A stretch of 64,000 bases of DNA, from assembly GCF_001577365.1 (NCBI RefSeq), contig NZ_CP014513.1:372001-436000 (forward strand), written 5' to 3'. The stretch is from Frondihabitans sp. PAMC 28766 (lineage in GTDB: Bacteria > Actinomycetota > Actinomycetes > Actinomycetales > Microbacteriaceae). The stretch's first letter is position 1. Each line of letters begins with the position of its first letter. A program made the translations under genes and the position numbers. The notes under the pieces are model-generated. The model was given only the letters and a program-made list of their open reading frames with translations. It was not told the DNA's origin and did not search any database. This document shows, piece by piece, positions 17,813 through 25,594 of this stretch.

Positions 17813-18283
17813 CTATTCCGCCAGATCGGCCTCCCAGTTCGCCTGCTGGATCTCGACGTCGAGCTCGCGGAGGCTGCGCGCGACGTCGTCGGCCTGTGCC
17901 CGGATCGCCGCCGTGGGGAGCGCCGAGAGCTGGCGCAGCTCGCTGCGCAGCTGCCGGTAGCCGCCGAAGTCGCCGACCCCGGCCGACGCGTCGGAAGCCG
18001 CGACCAGGATCGAATGGCGGGTGCGGAGGACATCGCGCTGCGCGAGCGCCGCAGTCATCGTGCGTCCGTCGCCGAGTACGGTCGCGGAGTTCGTGAGGTT
18101 GATCGCGACGATCAGCCGCTCGAGGGAGTCGAGGGCCTCGCCTGCCTCGGAGAGCAGGGCCGCCGCGTCTTCGCCGGGCTCCTCGCCCTCCTGGTAGCGA
18201 GCGTTCGAGGTGATGCGCGACCGCAGCTGCTCGACGCGCTTCTGCAGATCGGCGCGATTGATGAGGGCCTCGGCGAGCTTCAT
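17813..18283 (-). CDS. DIP1984 family protein
   Basis: A 156-residue cytoplasmic protein, largely helical, matching the DIP1984 family (named from Corynebacterium diphtheriae): MKLAEALINRADLQKRVEQLRSR..., NLTNSATVLGDGRTMTAALAQRD and a coiled-coil C-terminus RSLRELDVEIQQANWEADL. The function is unknown. CAGGAT followed by 6 nt and the ATG suggests a leaderless start. A 21-bp inverted repeat begins 34 bp upstream. The 247 bp between it and cutC hold nothing else I can support. Confidence 0.88.
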   Translation of the reverse strand: MKLAEALINRADLQKRVEQLRSRITSNARYQEGEEPGEDAAALLSEAGEALDSLERLIVAINLTNSATVLGDGRTMTAALAQRDVLRTRHSILVAASDASAGVGDFGGYRQLRSELRQLSALPTAAIRAQADDVARSLRELDVEIQQANWEADLAE

Positions 18284-18316
18284 GACGCCATCCTGGCACC
18301 GTGCTCCGCCGAAGAC

Positions 18317-18371
18317 GGTCGATTTCAGTCAAAACGGGGCGTCTGGATCGTCCGTTTTGACGGAAATCGAC
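18317..18371. repeat. 55-bp inverted repeat with 21-bp arms
   Basis: The arm 18317-18337 pairs with 18351-18371 at 20 of 21 positions (inner part CAAAACGG / CCGTTTTG) around a 13-nt spacer. It lies upstream of both flanking divergent genes, so it is not a terminator for either; a regulatory or repeat-element role is possible. Confidence 0.85.
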
Positions 18372-18594
18372 CGGAGACGGAACGACGAGAGGTTGTGGCG
18401 GGGGCCGGGCTCTGCTGAGGGAAGTGTGAGCCCGGCCCACGCGAGGTGAAGCGGCCTACGGGGGTTCGGCCTGCTCCACGGGTTCGAGGCTGCCGATTCG
18501 GTCAGCGCCTCGAAGTCGTGATCGGTACGGCTATGAAGTTACTCAGGTCTCGAGATTCTCGCAAGGCATGTAATATCCCCAGTAAGGGGGATGC

Positions 18595-18641
18595 CTCGAC
18601 AGTCGAGTAATCGCATAGTCTTGAATATCTCGATCATCGAG
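18595..18641. promoter_or_regulatory. paired palindromic operators upstream of the MarR gene
   Basis: CTCGAC-A-GTCGAG (18595-18607) and CTCGAT-C-ATCGAG (18629-18641) are both perfect 6-1-6 palindromes of form CTCGAY-N-RTCGAG, with centres 34 bp apart (about three helical turns). Another TCTCGAGA lies at 18549-18556. This fits autoregulation by a dimeric MarR protein. Confidence 0.6.
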
Positions 18642-18718
18642 CTACGCGACGAGTGTCGAACCAGCCGCTCGCCCCTCCCCCGACCCGACAACCCGAACCC
18701 ATTCTCCAGGAGCCACCC

Positions 18719-19219
18719 ATGACCACCACCGCAGCACCGCTCCCCGCTGCCTCGTCCGCTCCGCGCGGCGCCGCCTCCGAAGGCGTCGCCGATCTGCTGG
18801 GCGCCTTCCGTCAGATGCAGCTGCAGCACGGCCGAGTCATCATCCACCAGAGCGAGCAGCTGCAGATGGGCGCCACCGACATCCGCGCCCTGTTCTTCAT
18901 CTCGGAGAGCGGCGACCACTCCACGCCCAAGCAGGTCGCCGACTTCCTCGAGCTCTCCACCGGGGCCACCACGAGTCTCGTCGACCGCCTCGTGGCCGCC
19001 GGCTCGCTCCTCCGCGAGGCCCACCCGACCGATCGCCGCAGCGTCGTGCTGCGTGTCACGCCCTCCGGCCACGCCGCCGTGCAGGCCGTCTCCGACGTCT
19101 ACACGTGCGCCCTCGCTCGCGTCATCCCCGAGGCCCGCTACGACGAGATGTCGGCTCTCTTCCGCGAGATCGCAGCCGCGCTCACCGAGGGCTCGGGCTG
19201 CTTCGACCCGCAGGCCTAA
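18719..19219 (+). CDS. MarR family transcriptional regulator
   Basis: A 166-residue winged-helix regulator: TPKQVADFLELSTGATTSLVDRLVAAGSL is the recognition region and HPTDRRSVVLRVT the wing with the conserved DxRR. The ATG at 18719 has CAGGAG 7 nt upstream; a GTG at 18653 would add a Pro-rich tail without a ribosome site. Two matching palindromes upstream suggest autoregulation. It is convergent with the ketosynthase operon; possible targets include the other divergent gene, but none can be proved. Confidence 0.9.
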   Translation: MTTTAAPLPAASSAPRGAASEGVADLLGAFRQMQLQHGRVIIHQSEQLQMGATDIRALFFISESGDHSTPKQVADFLELSTGATTSLVDRLVAAGSLLREAHPTDRRSVVLRVTPSGHAAVQAVSDVYTCALARVIPEARYDEMSALFREIAAALTEGSGCFDPQA

Positions 19220-19268
19220 GCCGCATCTCTCAACTGGCCGCAGGCCTAGGTGAATCGAGAGGCACGGC

Positions 19269-20207
19269 CTAGAGCCGCACCGCCAAGGCGTTCGCGGTGA
19301 GCCCTGCGGCCGTGCCGCAGAGCAGCACCGTGTCGCCCGAGCCGAGCCGACCGTCGTCAAGACAGCGTGTGAGCGTGTACGGCACGGAGGCGGACACCAT
19401 GTTGCCGTACTCCCCGACCGCGTCGACGTACGCGCCGACCGGGAATCCCAGGCGCCTCATGGCGAGACCGAGCGCCCCGCTCGCCTGATGCGGCACGACG
19501 AGATCGATGTCGCCGTGCCCGAGGCCCGCCTTCGCGAAGAACCGGTCGAAGAAGGCCGGCAGCACGGTCAGCATGCCCATCAGGGCGCGACGACCGTGCA
19601 TCGAGAAGAGGTAGTCGGCCGGGTCGCCGTCCGCGTAGGCGTCCGACGGATGCAGCGACAGCCCGCCGCGCAGCTCGGTGTCGTGGGCGTGCTCAGGCCA
19701 GGTCTGCTGCAGGCTCGCGATGACACCCGAGCCGGCCGCTCCGCTGTCTTCTCGGGTCAGCACGACCGCTGCGGCGGCGTCCGAGAAGAGCTCGTAGCTC
19801 TCTTTCTGCCGGGGGTCGAGGGAGCGCGAGCCGACGTCGCCCGAGACGATCAGGATGCGCTCGTAGTCACCGTCGGCCAGATACCGTGACGCGATGTCGA
19901 CGGCGGTGATGAAGCTCGTGCACGTCGAGTTGACGTCGAAGGCGGCCGCGTGGGCTTTCGGGGCGACGCGTTCCATCACCAGTGAGGCGGTGCACGGGAT
20001 CGGCTGGATTCCGACGGCGCAGGCCGCGATGATGCAGTCGATGTCGCCGGGCTCGAGACCCGCGCGGCTGATGGCCTCCTCGGCGGCGGCGGCCAGCATG
20101 TCGAGCTGGAGCATGTCGTCGGGGATCCGGTAGCGCGTCTGTGCTCCGAAAGTCACGGTGCGGTCGGGAAGGAACGAGCCCCACCCGCTGATCCTGCAGT
20201 TCTTCAT
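19269..20207 (-). CDS. 3-oxoacyl-ACP synthase III / OleA-like condensing enzyme
   Basis: A 312-residue thiolase-fold ketosynthase III. Active-site residues are Cys96 (NSTCTSF), His240 (PHQAS) and Asn269 (EYGNM), so a complete Cys-His-Asn triad. It condenses an acyl thioester with malonyl-ACP (FabH) or a second acyl-CoA (OleA). The N-terminus (ISGWGSFLPDRTVTFGAQTRYRI) is unlike housekeeping FabH. It is last in an operon after an MBL hydrolase (ATGA overlap at 20204-20207) and an NAD-dependent dehydrogenase, and no acyl carrier protein gene is adjacent; a lipid-modifying or OleA-like head-to-head condensation is my inference. GAGGGGGAGC precedes the ATG. Confidence 0.88.
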   Translation of the reverse strand: MKNCRISGWGSFLPDRTVTFGAQTRYRIPDDMLQLDMLAAAAEEAISRAGLEPGDIDCIIAACAVGIQPIPCTASLVMERVAPKAHAAAFDVNSTCTSFITAVDIASRYLADGDYERILIVSGDVGSRSLDPRQKESYELFSDAAAAVVLTREDSGAAGSGVIASLQQTWPEHAHDTELRGGLSLHPSDAYADGDPADYLFSMHGRRALMGMLTVLPAFFDRFFAKAGLGHGDIDLVVPHQASGALGLAMRRLGFPVGAYVDAVGEYGNMVSASVPYTLTRCLDDGRLGSGDTVLLCGTAAGLTANALAVRL

Positions 20208-21010
20208 GCTCCCCCTCGGAGTAGGTCGACACCGGTCGGGTGTCGATCGTGGCTGAACAGAAGGCGCACGCCCTGTCGCTCGGCGGCGAGCAGCGCCTGG
20301 GCTGTGATCGTCTGCGCTCGTGAATCGTGCGCGACCGCCCGCGGAAGCGGCTTGATGCGACCCTCTTCGCCCAGGAGGTCGCGGGCCCAGGCGGCGTCGG
20401 CGGCGAGGAGGACGTCGTCCTCGACGAGCGCGCCGACGTGACCGCGCGCGTGGCCGGGCAGATCGACGAGCCGATACGAGCCGTCGCCGAACAGGTCGGC
20501 CGTGCGGAGGCCGGCGATCGCTGCGCCCGAGGCGACCGAGGCGTCGAAGGCCGCAGACGGCAGGACTGTCGCGCGGCCCTCGAGCCACGGAGGGATGAGA
20601 CCGCCGAGCACCCCTTCTCGCAGTCGGGGCGACCGCAGCGTCTCGTGAAGACCCTCGGTGAGCACGATCGTCGCGTCAGGGAAGGCCCGGATTCCGCCGA
20701 CATGATCCGGGTGGAGATGCGAGAGCACCACGTGGGTGACGCTCGCAGGGTCGAGGCGATGCTCGACCGTGACCCCCTGCGGCACGGTCGGCGGGAGCAG
20801 CCGGCGATAGGCCCACCCGGCTGCGCCTGCCCGCCACGGCTCGGGCGCATAGCCGGTGTCGAAGAGGACCCGTCGGGATCCTGCCGAGTAGAGGAAGACG
20901 CCCGACGGGAAGACCCGGCGCTCGCGCGAGGCGCCGCGGAGCAGCTGGTGCATGCCGTGAGTCGTCTCGCCACAGGCGAAGTAGTGCAGGCTAGCCACGG
21001 TCGCCACCAT
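20204..21010 (-). CDS. MBL fold metallo-hydrolase
   Basis: A 268-residue metallo-beta-lactamase fold hydrolase with HLHPDH (His98, His100, Asp102, His103), LPGHARGHVGAL carrying the second His, and a later LLFSHD. The layout fits the lactonase/thioesterase-like MBL subfamily (compare N-acylhomoserine lactonases). It is sandwiched between the dehydrogenase and ketosynthase with overlaps both sides, so it likely acts on a beta-keto or beta-hydroxy acyl intermediate or a lactone. ATG 21010 is used; GTGs at 21007 and 20998 are alternatives. Confidence 0.85.
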   Translation of the reverse strand: MVATVASLHYFACGETTHGMHQLLRGASRERRVFPSGVFLYSAGSRRVLFDTGYAPEPWRAGAAGWAYRRLLPPTVPQGVTVEHRLDPASVTHVVLSHLHPDHVGGIRAFPDATIVLTEGLHETLRSPRLREGVLGGLIPPWLEGRATVLPSAAFDASVASGAAIAGLRTADLFGDGSYRLVDLPGHARGHVGALVEDDVLLAADAAWARDLLGEEGRIKPLPRAVAHDSRAQTITAQALLAAERQGVRLLFSHDRHPTGVDLLRGGA

Positions 21011-22010
21011 CCGCGGCGCGTGAGCCGCGGCCTCCGGCGAGCGCGCCGTACTCGGCCACGTAGCTCGCGAGGCTCTCGTCGAGGGTGACTTCGGGCGCGT
21101 AGCCGAGCACGCGCCGGGCACGGCTGATGTCGAGCGTCTGGGAGTGGGCGATCGTCGTCACGGTGTAGCGAGTGAGAGGCGGCTCGGGGCGGCCGGGAAT
21201 CACCCCGCACACGGCCTCGAGCGCCGCCGCCAGACCGTACACCGCACGGGCCGGGAGTCTGCGATGCCGCAGCGGCAGACCGAGGCCGACCAGCAGCTGG
21301 TCGAGGAGATCGACGAAGGGGCGAGGGTCGCCGTTCGTGATGTTGACGACCTCGCCGTCGATGCCCGGCACCTCGGCGCCGAGACGCACGGCGAGCGCGA
21401 CGTTCTCGACGGCGGTGAGGTCGATGAGGCCCTGCCCGCCGCGCATCAGCGGCACGCCCACCCGCTCGTGGACGCGCAGGAGGCGGGGCACCAGGCTCGG
21501 GTCGCCGGGGCCGATGATGCCCCGGGGCCGCAGCACGACGATCTCCGGCGAGCCGGGTGGCCCGGCGGCGGCGCGGAGCAGCGCCTCTGCCTCGAGCTTG
21601 GAGCGGATGTAGTGGTTCATCGGCCGGGTCGGGTCGACCTCGTGCTCGCGGATGCCGACACGGTCGCGTGGGGCCGCGTAGATGCCCGGCGACGAGACGT
21701 GCACGAACCTCCTCGCACCGGCACGCCGGGCGTACTCGAGGGCGTTTGCCGTGCCCGTGACGTTGGCGTGCTCGAACTCCGACCACCGGCCCCAGGGCGA
21801 CGAGAGTGCCGCGCAGTGGACGACGACGTCGGCGGGCACGTCGGCAGTCGCGAGCGCCTCGAGGTCTCCGACGAAGGTCGCACCACCGGCGGGGAGGGCG
21901 GCCTCGCGACGGCCGGCCGCGACGACCTCGTAGCCGTGCGCGCGCAGATCCTTCACGACGTGCCCGCCGAGAAATCCGCTCGCCCCCGTGACGAGTGCCC
22001 TCATCCCCAT
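20991..22010 (-). CDS. NAD(P)-dependent epimerase/dehydratase family protein (OleD / 3-beta-HSD-like)
   Basis: A 339-residue extended short-chain dehydrogenase. The Rossmann motif is GASGFLG (9-15); the catalytic elements are VHVSSPGIY and YIRSK (YxxxK). PLMRGGQGLIDLTAVENVA is typical of the 3-beta-hydroxysteroid dehydrogenase/OleD group that reduces beta-keto groups. First gene of the dehydrogenase-MBL-ketosynthase operon. TAGGAT lies 6 nt before the ATG (leaderless). It is divergent from the glycosyltransferase 38 nt away. Confidence 0.88.
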   Translation of the reverse strand: MGMRALVTGASGFLGGHVVKDLRAHGYEVVAAGRREAALPAGGATFVGDLEALATADVPADVVVHCAALSSPWGRWSEFEHANVTGTANALEYARRAGARRFVHVSSPGIYAAPRDRVGIREHEVDPTRPMNHYIRSKLEAEALLRAAAGPPGSPEIVVLRPRGIIGPGDPSLVPRLLRVHERVGVPLMRGGQGLIDLTAVENVALAVRLGAEVPGIDGEVVNITNGDPRPFVDLLDQLLVGLGLPLRHRRLPARAVYGLAAALEAVCGVIPGRPEPPLTRYTVTTIAHSQTLDISRARRVLGYAPEVTLDESLASYVAEYGALAGGRGSRAADGGDRG

Positions 22011-22016
22011 GCACCG

Positions 22017-22042
22017 ATCCTAGGGCGGCGGCCTCCTAGACT
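22017..22042. promoter_or_regulatory. back-to-back leaderless -10 elements
   Basis: Minus strand: TAGGAT (22022-22017), then 6 nt, then the ATG at 22010. Plus strand: TAGACT (22037-22042), then 6 nt, then the GTG at 22049. Both imply transcription starting at or next to the start codon. Confidence 0.65.
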
Positions 22043-22048
22043 CCTGTC

Positions 22049-23344
22049 GTGCGGATCGCCCTCGTCACCGACTACTACCTGCCGACTCTCGGCGGTGTGC
22101 AGACCGCGGTCAAGGCGCTGGCGGAGGCTTTGGCGACAGCGGGTCACGAGGTGACCGTGTTCTGCCCCCTGGTGGGCTCGGAGGGTGCACAGGCGGGCAC
22201 GGGCGATGCCCCAGCCGCGGGCACCGCCGTCGGCGTCCCCGAGATCGTCGGGCTGCCGGTCTCACCGGTGTTCCGACCCGACGGCTACCCGTTCGCCTGG
22301 TCGCCCCGACGCATCCGGGCCGTTCTCCGGCGCGAGTTCGTCGCTCGAGGCATCGAGGTCGTTCACACGCACTCCGAGATGATGGCGGCTCTTGCGGCAG
22401 TTCGCACGGCGCAGGATCTCCGAATCCCCGTCGTCCACACGATGCACGGCCGAATCGACGTCTACACGGCGAACGTCCTCCCGCTGCCGGCCGTGACGAC
22501 CGTTCTCCTCGCCTTCCTGCACTCCCGTCAGATCAGCCACGCCGGCCTCCGCGTGGACGACGACGCCGCGTACACCGCCACGAGGACAGCGCGCCGGATG
22601 TGGCGACTCATGCTGGCTCAGTCGCGCGCCAGTGCGCACGTCGTCGTGCCGTCGCAGCACTTCGCCCGGAAGCTCCGCGATCGCGGGGTGCAGACGCCCA
22701 TCACCGTGCTCTCGAACGGCCTCGAAGGTGAGGTGCTGACGGCTGTCGATGCGCCGGCGGCCCGCGTCGTCGGGCCGGGCGAGCCGATGCGTCTCGTCTG
22801 GGTCGGGCGGCTCTCGCCGGAGAAGCGACCGGACGTGATGATCCGGGCTGCACACGGCCTTTCGCCCGGCGTCGTCGTCGACGTCTATGGCGACGGCGTC
22901 GCCCGGTCGGCGATCGCGAAGGCCGCGGCGAGCGCCCCGGTGACCCTCCACGGGGCCGTGCCTCGCAGCGAGGTGCTGCAGGCCATGCGCGACGCGCACG
23001 TGCTCGTGTCGAGCTCGGTCGACTTCGACAACCAGCCGATGGTCATCCTGGAAGCCGTCGCCGCAGGGCTCCCCGTGCTCCACTGCGACCCCGACCTCGC
23101 CGAGGTCGTGCCCGACGGGGGCGGCTTCCTGACGCCGACACCGGACGCGGACGGCATCGTGGCGGTGATCGAAAGGCTGCGACGCGATCCTGCGATCATC
23201 ACCGTCGCGAGCCGTGCCATGCTCTCGGCGCGCGCTGCGGTCGAGCAGGTGGCCGGGCCGATGATCGGGGTGTACCAGACGGCGCTCGCCTCCGGGCCCC
23301 GCTCGACCAGCGACCCGCGGCCCCCTGTCGGCGGCCTTCGATAG
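22049..23344 (+). CDS. GT4-type glycosyltransferase
   Basis: A 431-residue GT-B fold glycosyltransferase: N-terminal MRIALVTDYYLPTLGGVQTAVKALAEAL is the classic GT4 start, and LVWVGRLSPEKRPDVMIRAA, VDVYGDG and the C-terminal FDNQPMVILEAVAAGLPV (E-x7-E-type region) bind the nucleotide-sugar donor. It resembles PimB/MgtA-type mannosyl- or glucosyl-transferases of actinobacterial glycolipid synthesis; the acceptor is unknown. GTG start, leaderless -10. The stop lies in the first copy of a 31-bp tandem repeat whose second copy carries the promoter of the next gene. Confidence 0.88.
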   Translation: MRIALVTDYYLPTLGGVQTAVKALAEALATAGHEVTVFCPLVGSEGAQAGTGDAPAAGTAVGVPEIVGLPVSPVFRPDGYPFAWSPRRIRAVLRREFVARGIEVVHTHSEMMAALAAVRTAQDLRIPVVHTMHGRIDVYTANVLPLPAVTTVLLAFLHSRQISHAGLRVDDDAAYTATRTARRMWRLMLAQSRASAHVVVPSQHFARKLRDRGVQTPITVLSNGLEGEVLTAVDAPAARVVGPGEPMRLVWVGRLSPEKRPDVMIRAAHGLSPGVVVDVYGDGVARSAIAKAAASAPVTLHGAVPRSEVLQAMRDAHVLVSSSVDFDNQPMVILEAVAAGLPVLHCDPDLAEVVPDGGGFLTPTPDADGIVAVIERLRRDPAIITVASRAMLSARAAVEQVAGPMIGVYQTALASGPRSTSDPRPPVGGLR

Positions 23345-23381
23345 CGTGCCCGGCCCCCTGTCGGCGGCCTTCGCTAGCGTG
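23318..23381. repeat. 31-bp tandem duplication across a gene junction
   Basis: 23318-23348 and 23351-23381 are identical except for one base (A/C in TTCG[A/C]TAGCGTG). The first copy holds the glycosyltransferase stop; both contain TAGCGT, the -10 used by the next gene. Confidence 0.9.
23375..23380 (+). promoter_or_regulatory. leaderless -10 of the DinB gene
   Basis: TAGCGT followed by 6 nt and the ATG at 23387; no ribosome binding site. Confidence 0.55.
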
Positions 23382-23386
23382 GCAGC

Positions 23387-23893
23387 ATGACGCCGTCCGA
23401 ACTCCTGACCGACTCCTTCACCCGCATCCCCGCCATCGTCGAGCGCGCCACCGACGGCCTCGACGCCCAGCGCCTCGGCGCCCGGCCCGCCGTCGGCACG
23501 AACACGATCGCGTGGCTGGCGTGGCACATCGCCCGCGGCCAAGACGTCCAGGTCGCCGACCTCGCCGCCAGCGAGCAGGTGTGGACGGCCGACGACTGGT
23601 ACGGCCGCTTCAACCTCCCCTTCGGCCCCGACGAGATGGGCTACGGCATGAGCGCCGGAGACGTCGCCCGCGTCGTCGCCCCTGCCGACCTCCTCACCGG
23701 CTACCTCGCCGCCGTCACCGCGCGCACCGTCGCCTACCTCGCGACCGTCACCGAGTCCGACCTCGACGACGTGATCGACACCAACTGGAACCCGCCCGTC
23801 ACCCGCGGCTCCCGCCTCGTCAGCATCGTGGGCGACTGCCTGCAGCACGCCGGCCAGGCCTCGTACGCCCGCGGCATCCTCGATCGGCTCTAG
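23387..23893 (+). CDS. DinB family protein (DUF664, mycothiol-transferase-like)
   Basis: A 168-residue four-helix-bundle protein. Metal-binding His candidates are in TIAWLAWHIARGQDVQ and DCLQHAGQASYARGIL, matching DUF664/DinB and mycothiol-dependent maleylpyruvate isomerase N-terminal domains. WTADDWYGRFNLPFGPDEMGYGMS is a conserved segment of this actinobacterial group. It probably acts in thiol (mycothiol) conjugation; the substrate is unknown. It is convergent with the M16-like gene 52 bp away. Confidence 0.88.
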   Translation: MTPSELLTDSFTRIPAIVERATDGLDAQRLGARPAVGTNTIAWLAWHIARGQDVQVADLAASEQVWTADDWYGRFNLPFGPDEMGYGMSAGDVARVVAPADLLTGYLAAVTARTVAYLATVTESDLDDVIDTNWNPPVTRGSRLVSIVGDCLQHAGQASYARGILDRL

Positions 23894-23945
23894 CCCTTCC
23901 CGTCCGAGGCCGACGCCTCCGGCGGCAGGATCAGGGGGCGGTCGC

Positions 23946-25439
23946 TTACAGCGCCGGGAACGCCCGAATCAGCTCGGCAGGCAACGCCTTCCGCAGCGCC
24001 TTGACGAACTGCTTGCCCTGCTTCCAGTCGGCGGCCACGAAGGGCAGCCAGCGGCCTGCGGCGTCGACGAGCACGAGGGTGCCGTTCGGGCGTTCGCCGA
24101 CGAGCACGAGGTCGGCGAAGTCGACGGCGGCGACCGTGGCGTCGTCGTAGCGATGCAGCAGCGCCGACTCGGTCACGACGGCCTCGGCGCTTCGGACATC
24201 GGCGCCCGACTTCGTGAGGAAGGTCACGACGTCGTCCGCCTTGACCGCCTTCTTCCACAGCTTCTCGGGCGCCTCCTGCAGCAACTGGAACGGGTCGATC
24301 GGCAGTGACAGCGCCTTGGCGACCTTCTTCAGCGACGCATCCTCGTCGAAAGCGACGAACAGGCTCGGCAGTGCCGCAGTCACCGCAGCGGCGACCGACT
24401 CCGGGGTCAGCGACGCCGCGGCGAGCAGCTGCTCCTCGCGGCTCGGCGGGGTGAAACCGCGGAGGTCGAGGGCGTTCGCACCCGCGAGCGACTCTCGGAC
24501 GGAGTCGGGGTCGCTGGCGAGCGCGAGCTTCGTGTACTCGTGAGCCAGCGTGATGGCCGCGGGCGAGACGCCGTCGTCGGCGAAGTCGTGGAGTGACTGG
24601 ATCAGGATCCTGACGACCTCGGGCAGGTCGTCGAACGCCGGCTCGACAGGATACGAGAGCACCGCGGTCTGTTTGTCGACCCGGACGTGGTCGTAGTCGA
24701 CGCTGTAGGCCAGCCCAGCCTGGTCGACGAGGCGCTCGGCCAACGCGAGGTGGATCGCCTCGCCGAGTTGCTCCGATCCTGCGCTCTCGACCACGAGGGA
24801 TGCGCACGCACCCCGGTTCTCGAAGGCGACGAGGGTCGGCGTCGTCAGCAGTGGGACCGGCACACCGCGGGTGGGGCGCGCGCCGGCTGGCAGGTCGAGG
24901 TCGAAGGAGGCCGTCAGGGGCTTGGTCAGGGCGACGGCGGCGTTCTCGGCGGTGAGGTGGGCGGCGGCCCAGCGGGCGACGTCTTTCCTGCCGACCGAGG
25001 CGATGGTCGGCGAACCGAAGCCGTTGCGGCCGATCTCGCCGAGACCGTAACGGAGAGTGAAGGTGTCGACACCCGGGTGGCGGTAGTCGATCGGCTCTTC
25101 GACCTCGAGAAGGTGCTTGGCGCGGCCGAGCTCGTACGCGGTGACGCTGCCAAGGGCGACCACCGCGTCGGCGACGGCCCGGAAGTGCGAGAGCACCTGG
25201 GCCGTCGTGCCGGATGCGTCGAGGCGGATCGAGCCCTCGTCGAGGTACGCCTTGCTCGGGATCAGCTTCGGCTCGAGGGCGGCCTCGACGAGGTGCAGAG
25301 TGAGGTGACTCATGCCGCGCAGCTCGACGGGCTCGTCGCGCGGGCCGACGCCGAACGTGATCGAGCCGTAGGTGCGGCCGGGGACATTGGCAGTGCGGGT
25401 GAGGATTCCGCTGGGCGTGGTCGAGGTCACGATCTGCAT
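23946..25439 (-). CDS. M16 (insulinase)-like protein lacking the catalytic Glu
   Basis: A 497-residue protein with the two-domain M16 layout (N-terminal RTYGSITFGVGPRDEPVELRGMSHLTLHLVEAAL, repeat region around 250-400). The HxxEH zinc/catalytic motif position reads H45-L-T-L-H49: the Glu is gone. It therefore looks like a non-catalytic paralogue, as in two-subunit M16 enzymes where one chain is inactive, yet no active partner is adjacent. AACACT then 7 nt then ATG suggests leaderless transcription. Assignment to M16 is moderate; the loss of Glu is directly visible if the alignment is right. Confidence 0.65.
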   Translation of the reverse strand: MQIVTSTTPSGILTRTANVPGRTYGSITFGVGPRDEPVELRGMSHLTLHLVEAALEPKLIPSKAYLDEGSIRLDASGTTAQVLSHFRAVADAVVALGSVTAYELGRAKHLLEVEEPIDYRHPGVDTFTLRYGLGEIGRNGFGSPTIASVGRKDVARWAAAHLTAENAAVALTKPLTASFDLDLPAGARPTRGVPVPLLTTPTLVAFENRGACASLVVESAGSEQLGEAIHLALAERLVDQAGLAYSVDYDHVRVDKQTAVLSYPVEPAFDDLPEVVRILIQSLHDFADDGVSPAAITLAHEYTKLALASDPDSVRESLAGANALDLRGFTPPSREEQLLAAASLTPESVAAAVTAALPSLFVAFDEDASLKKVAKALSLPIDPFQLLQEAPEKLWKKAVKADDVVTFLTKSGADVRSAEAVVTESALLHRYDDATVAAVDFADLVLVGERPNGTLVLVDAAGRWLPFVAADWKQGKQFVKALRKALPAELIRAFPAL

Positions 25440-25594
25440 GGCGCACAGTGTTGCACGCCGAAGTTAACCCGGCAGGTGTCGGTGGCTTGCAGCGCCTCAT
25501 AAAGGCAAAGACCCTCGCCGCCGGCCACCACACCACGCCTGGGCGGGATGTCGTGGCCGACCGCGAGGGTCTGAGCCGGCTGCGAGGGCGCGAG

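Larger units (their letters stand above)
18284..18718. other. 435-bp divergent intergenic region with palindrome and operator pair
   Basis: It separates the DIP1984 gene (-) and the MarR gene (+). It contains the 21-bp inverted repeat at 18317-18371 and the two MarR-type palindromes at 18595-18641. The stretch 18540-18640 is A/T-richer than its surroundings, as expected of a promoter. No ORF is supported between. Confidence 0.65.
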
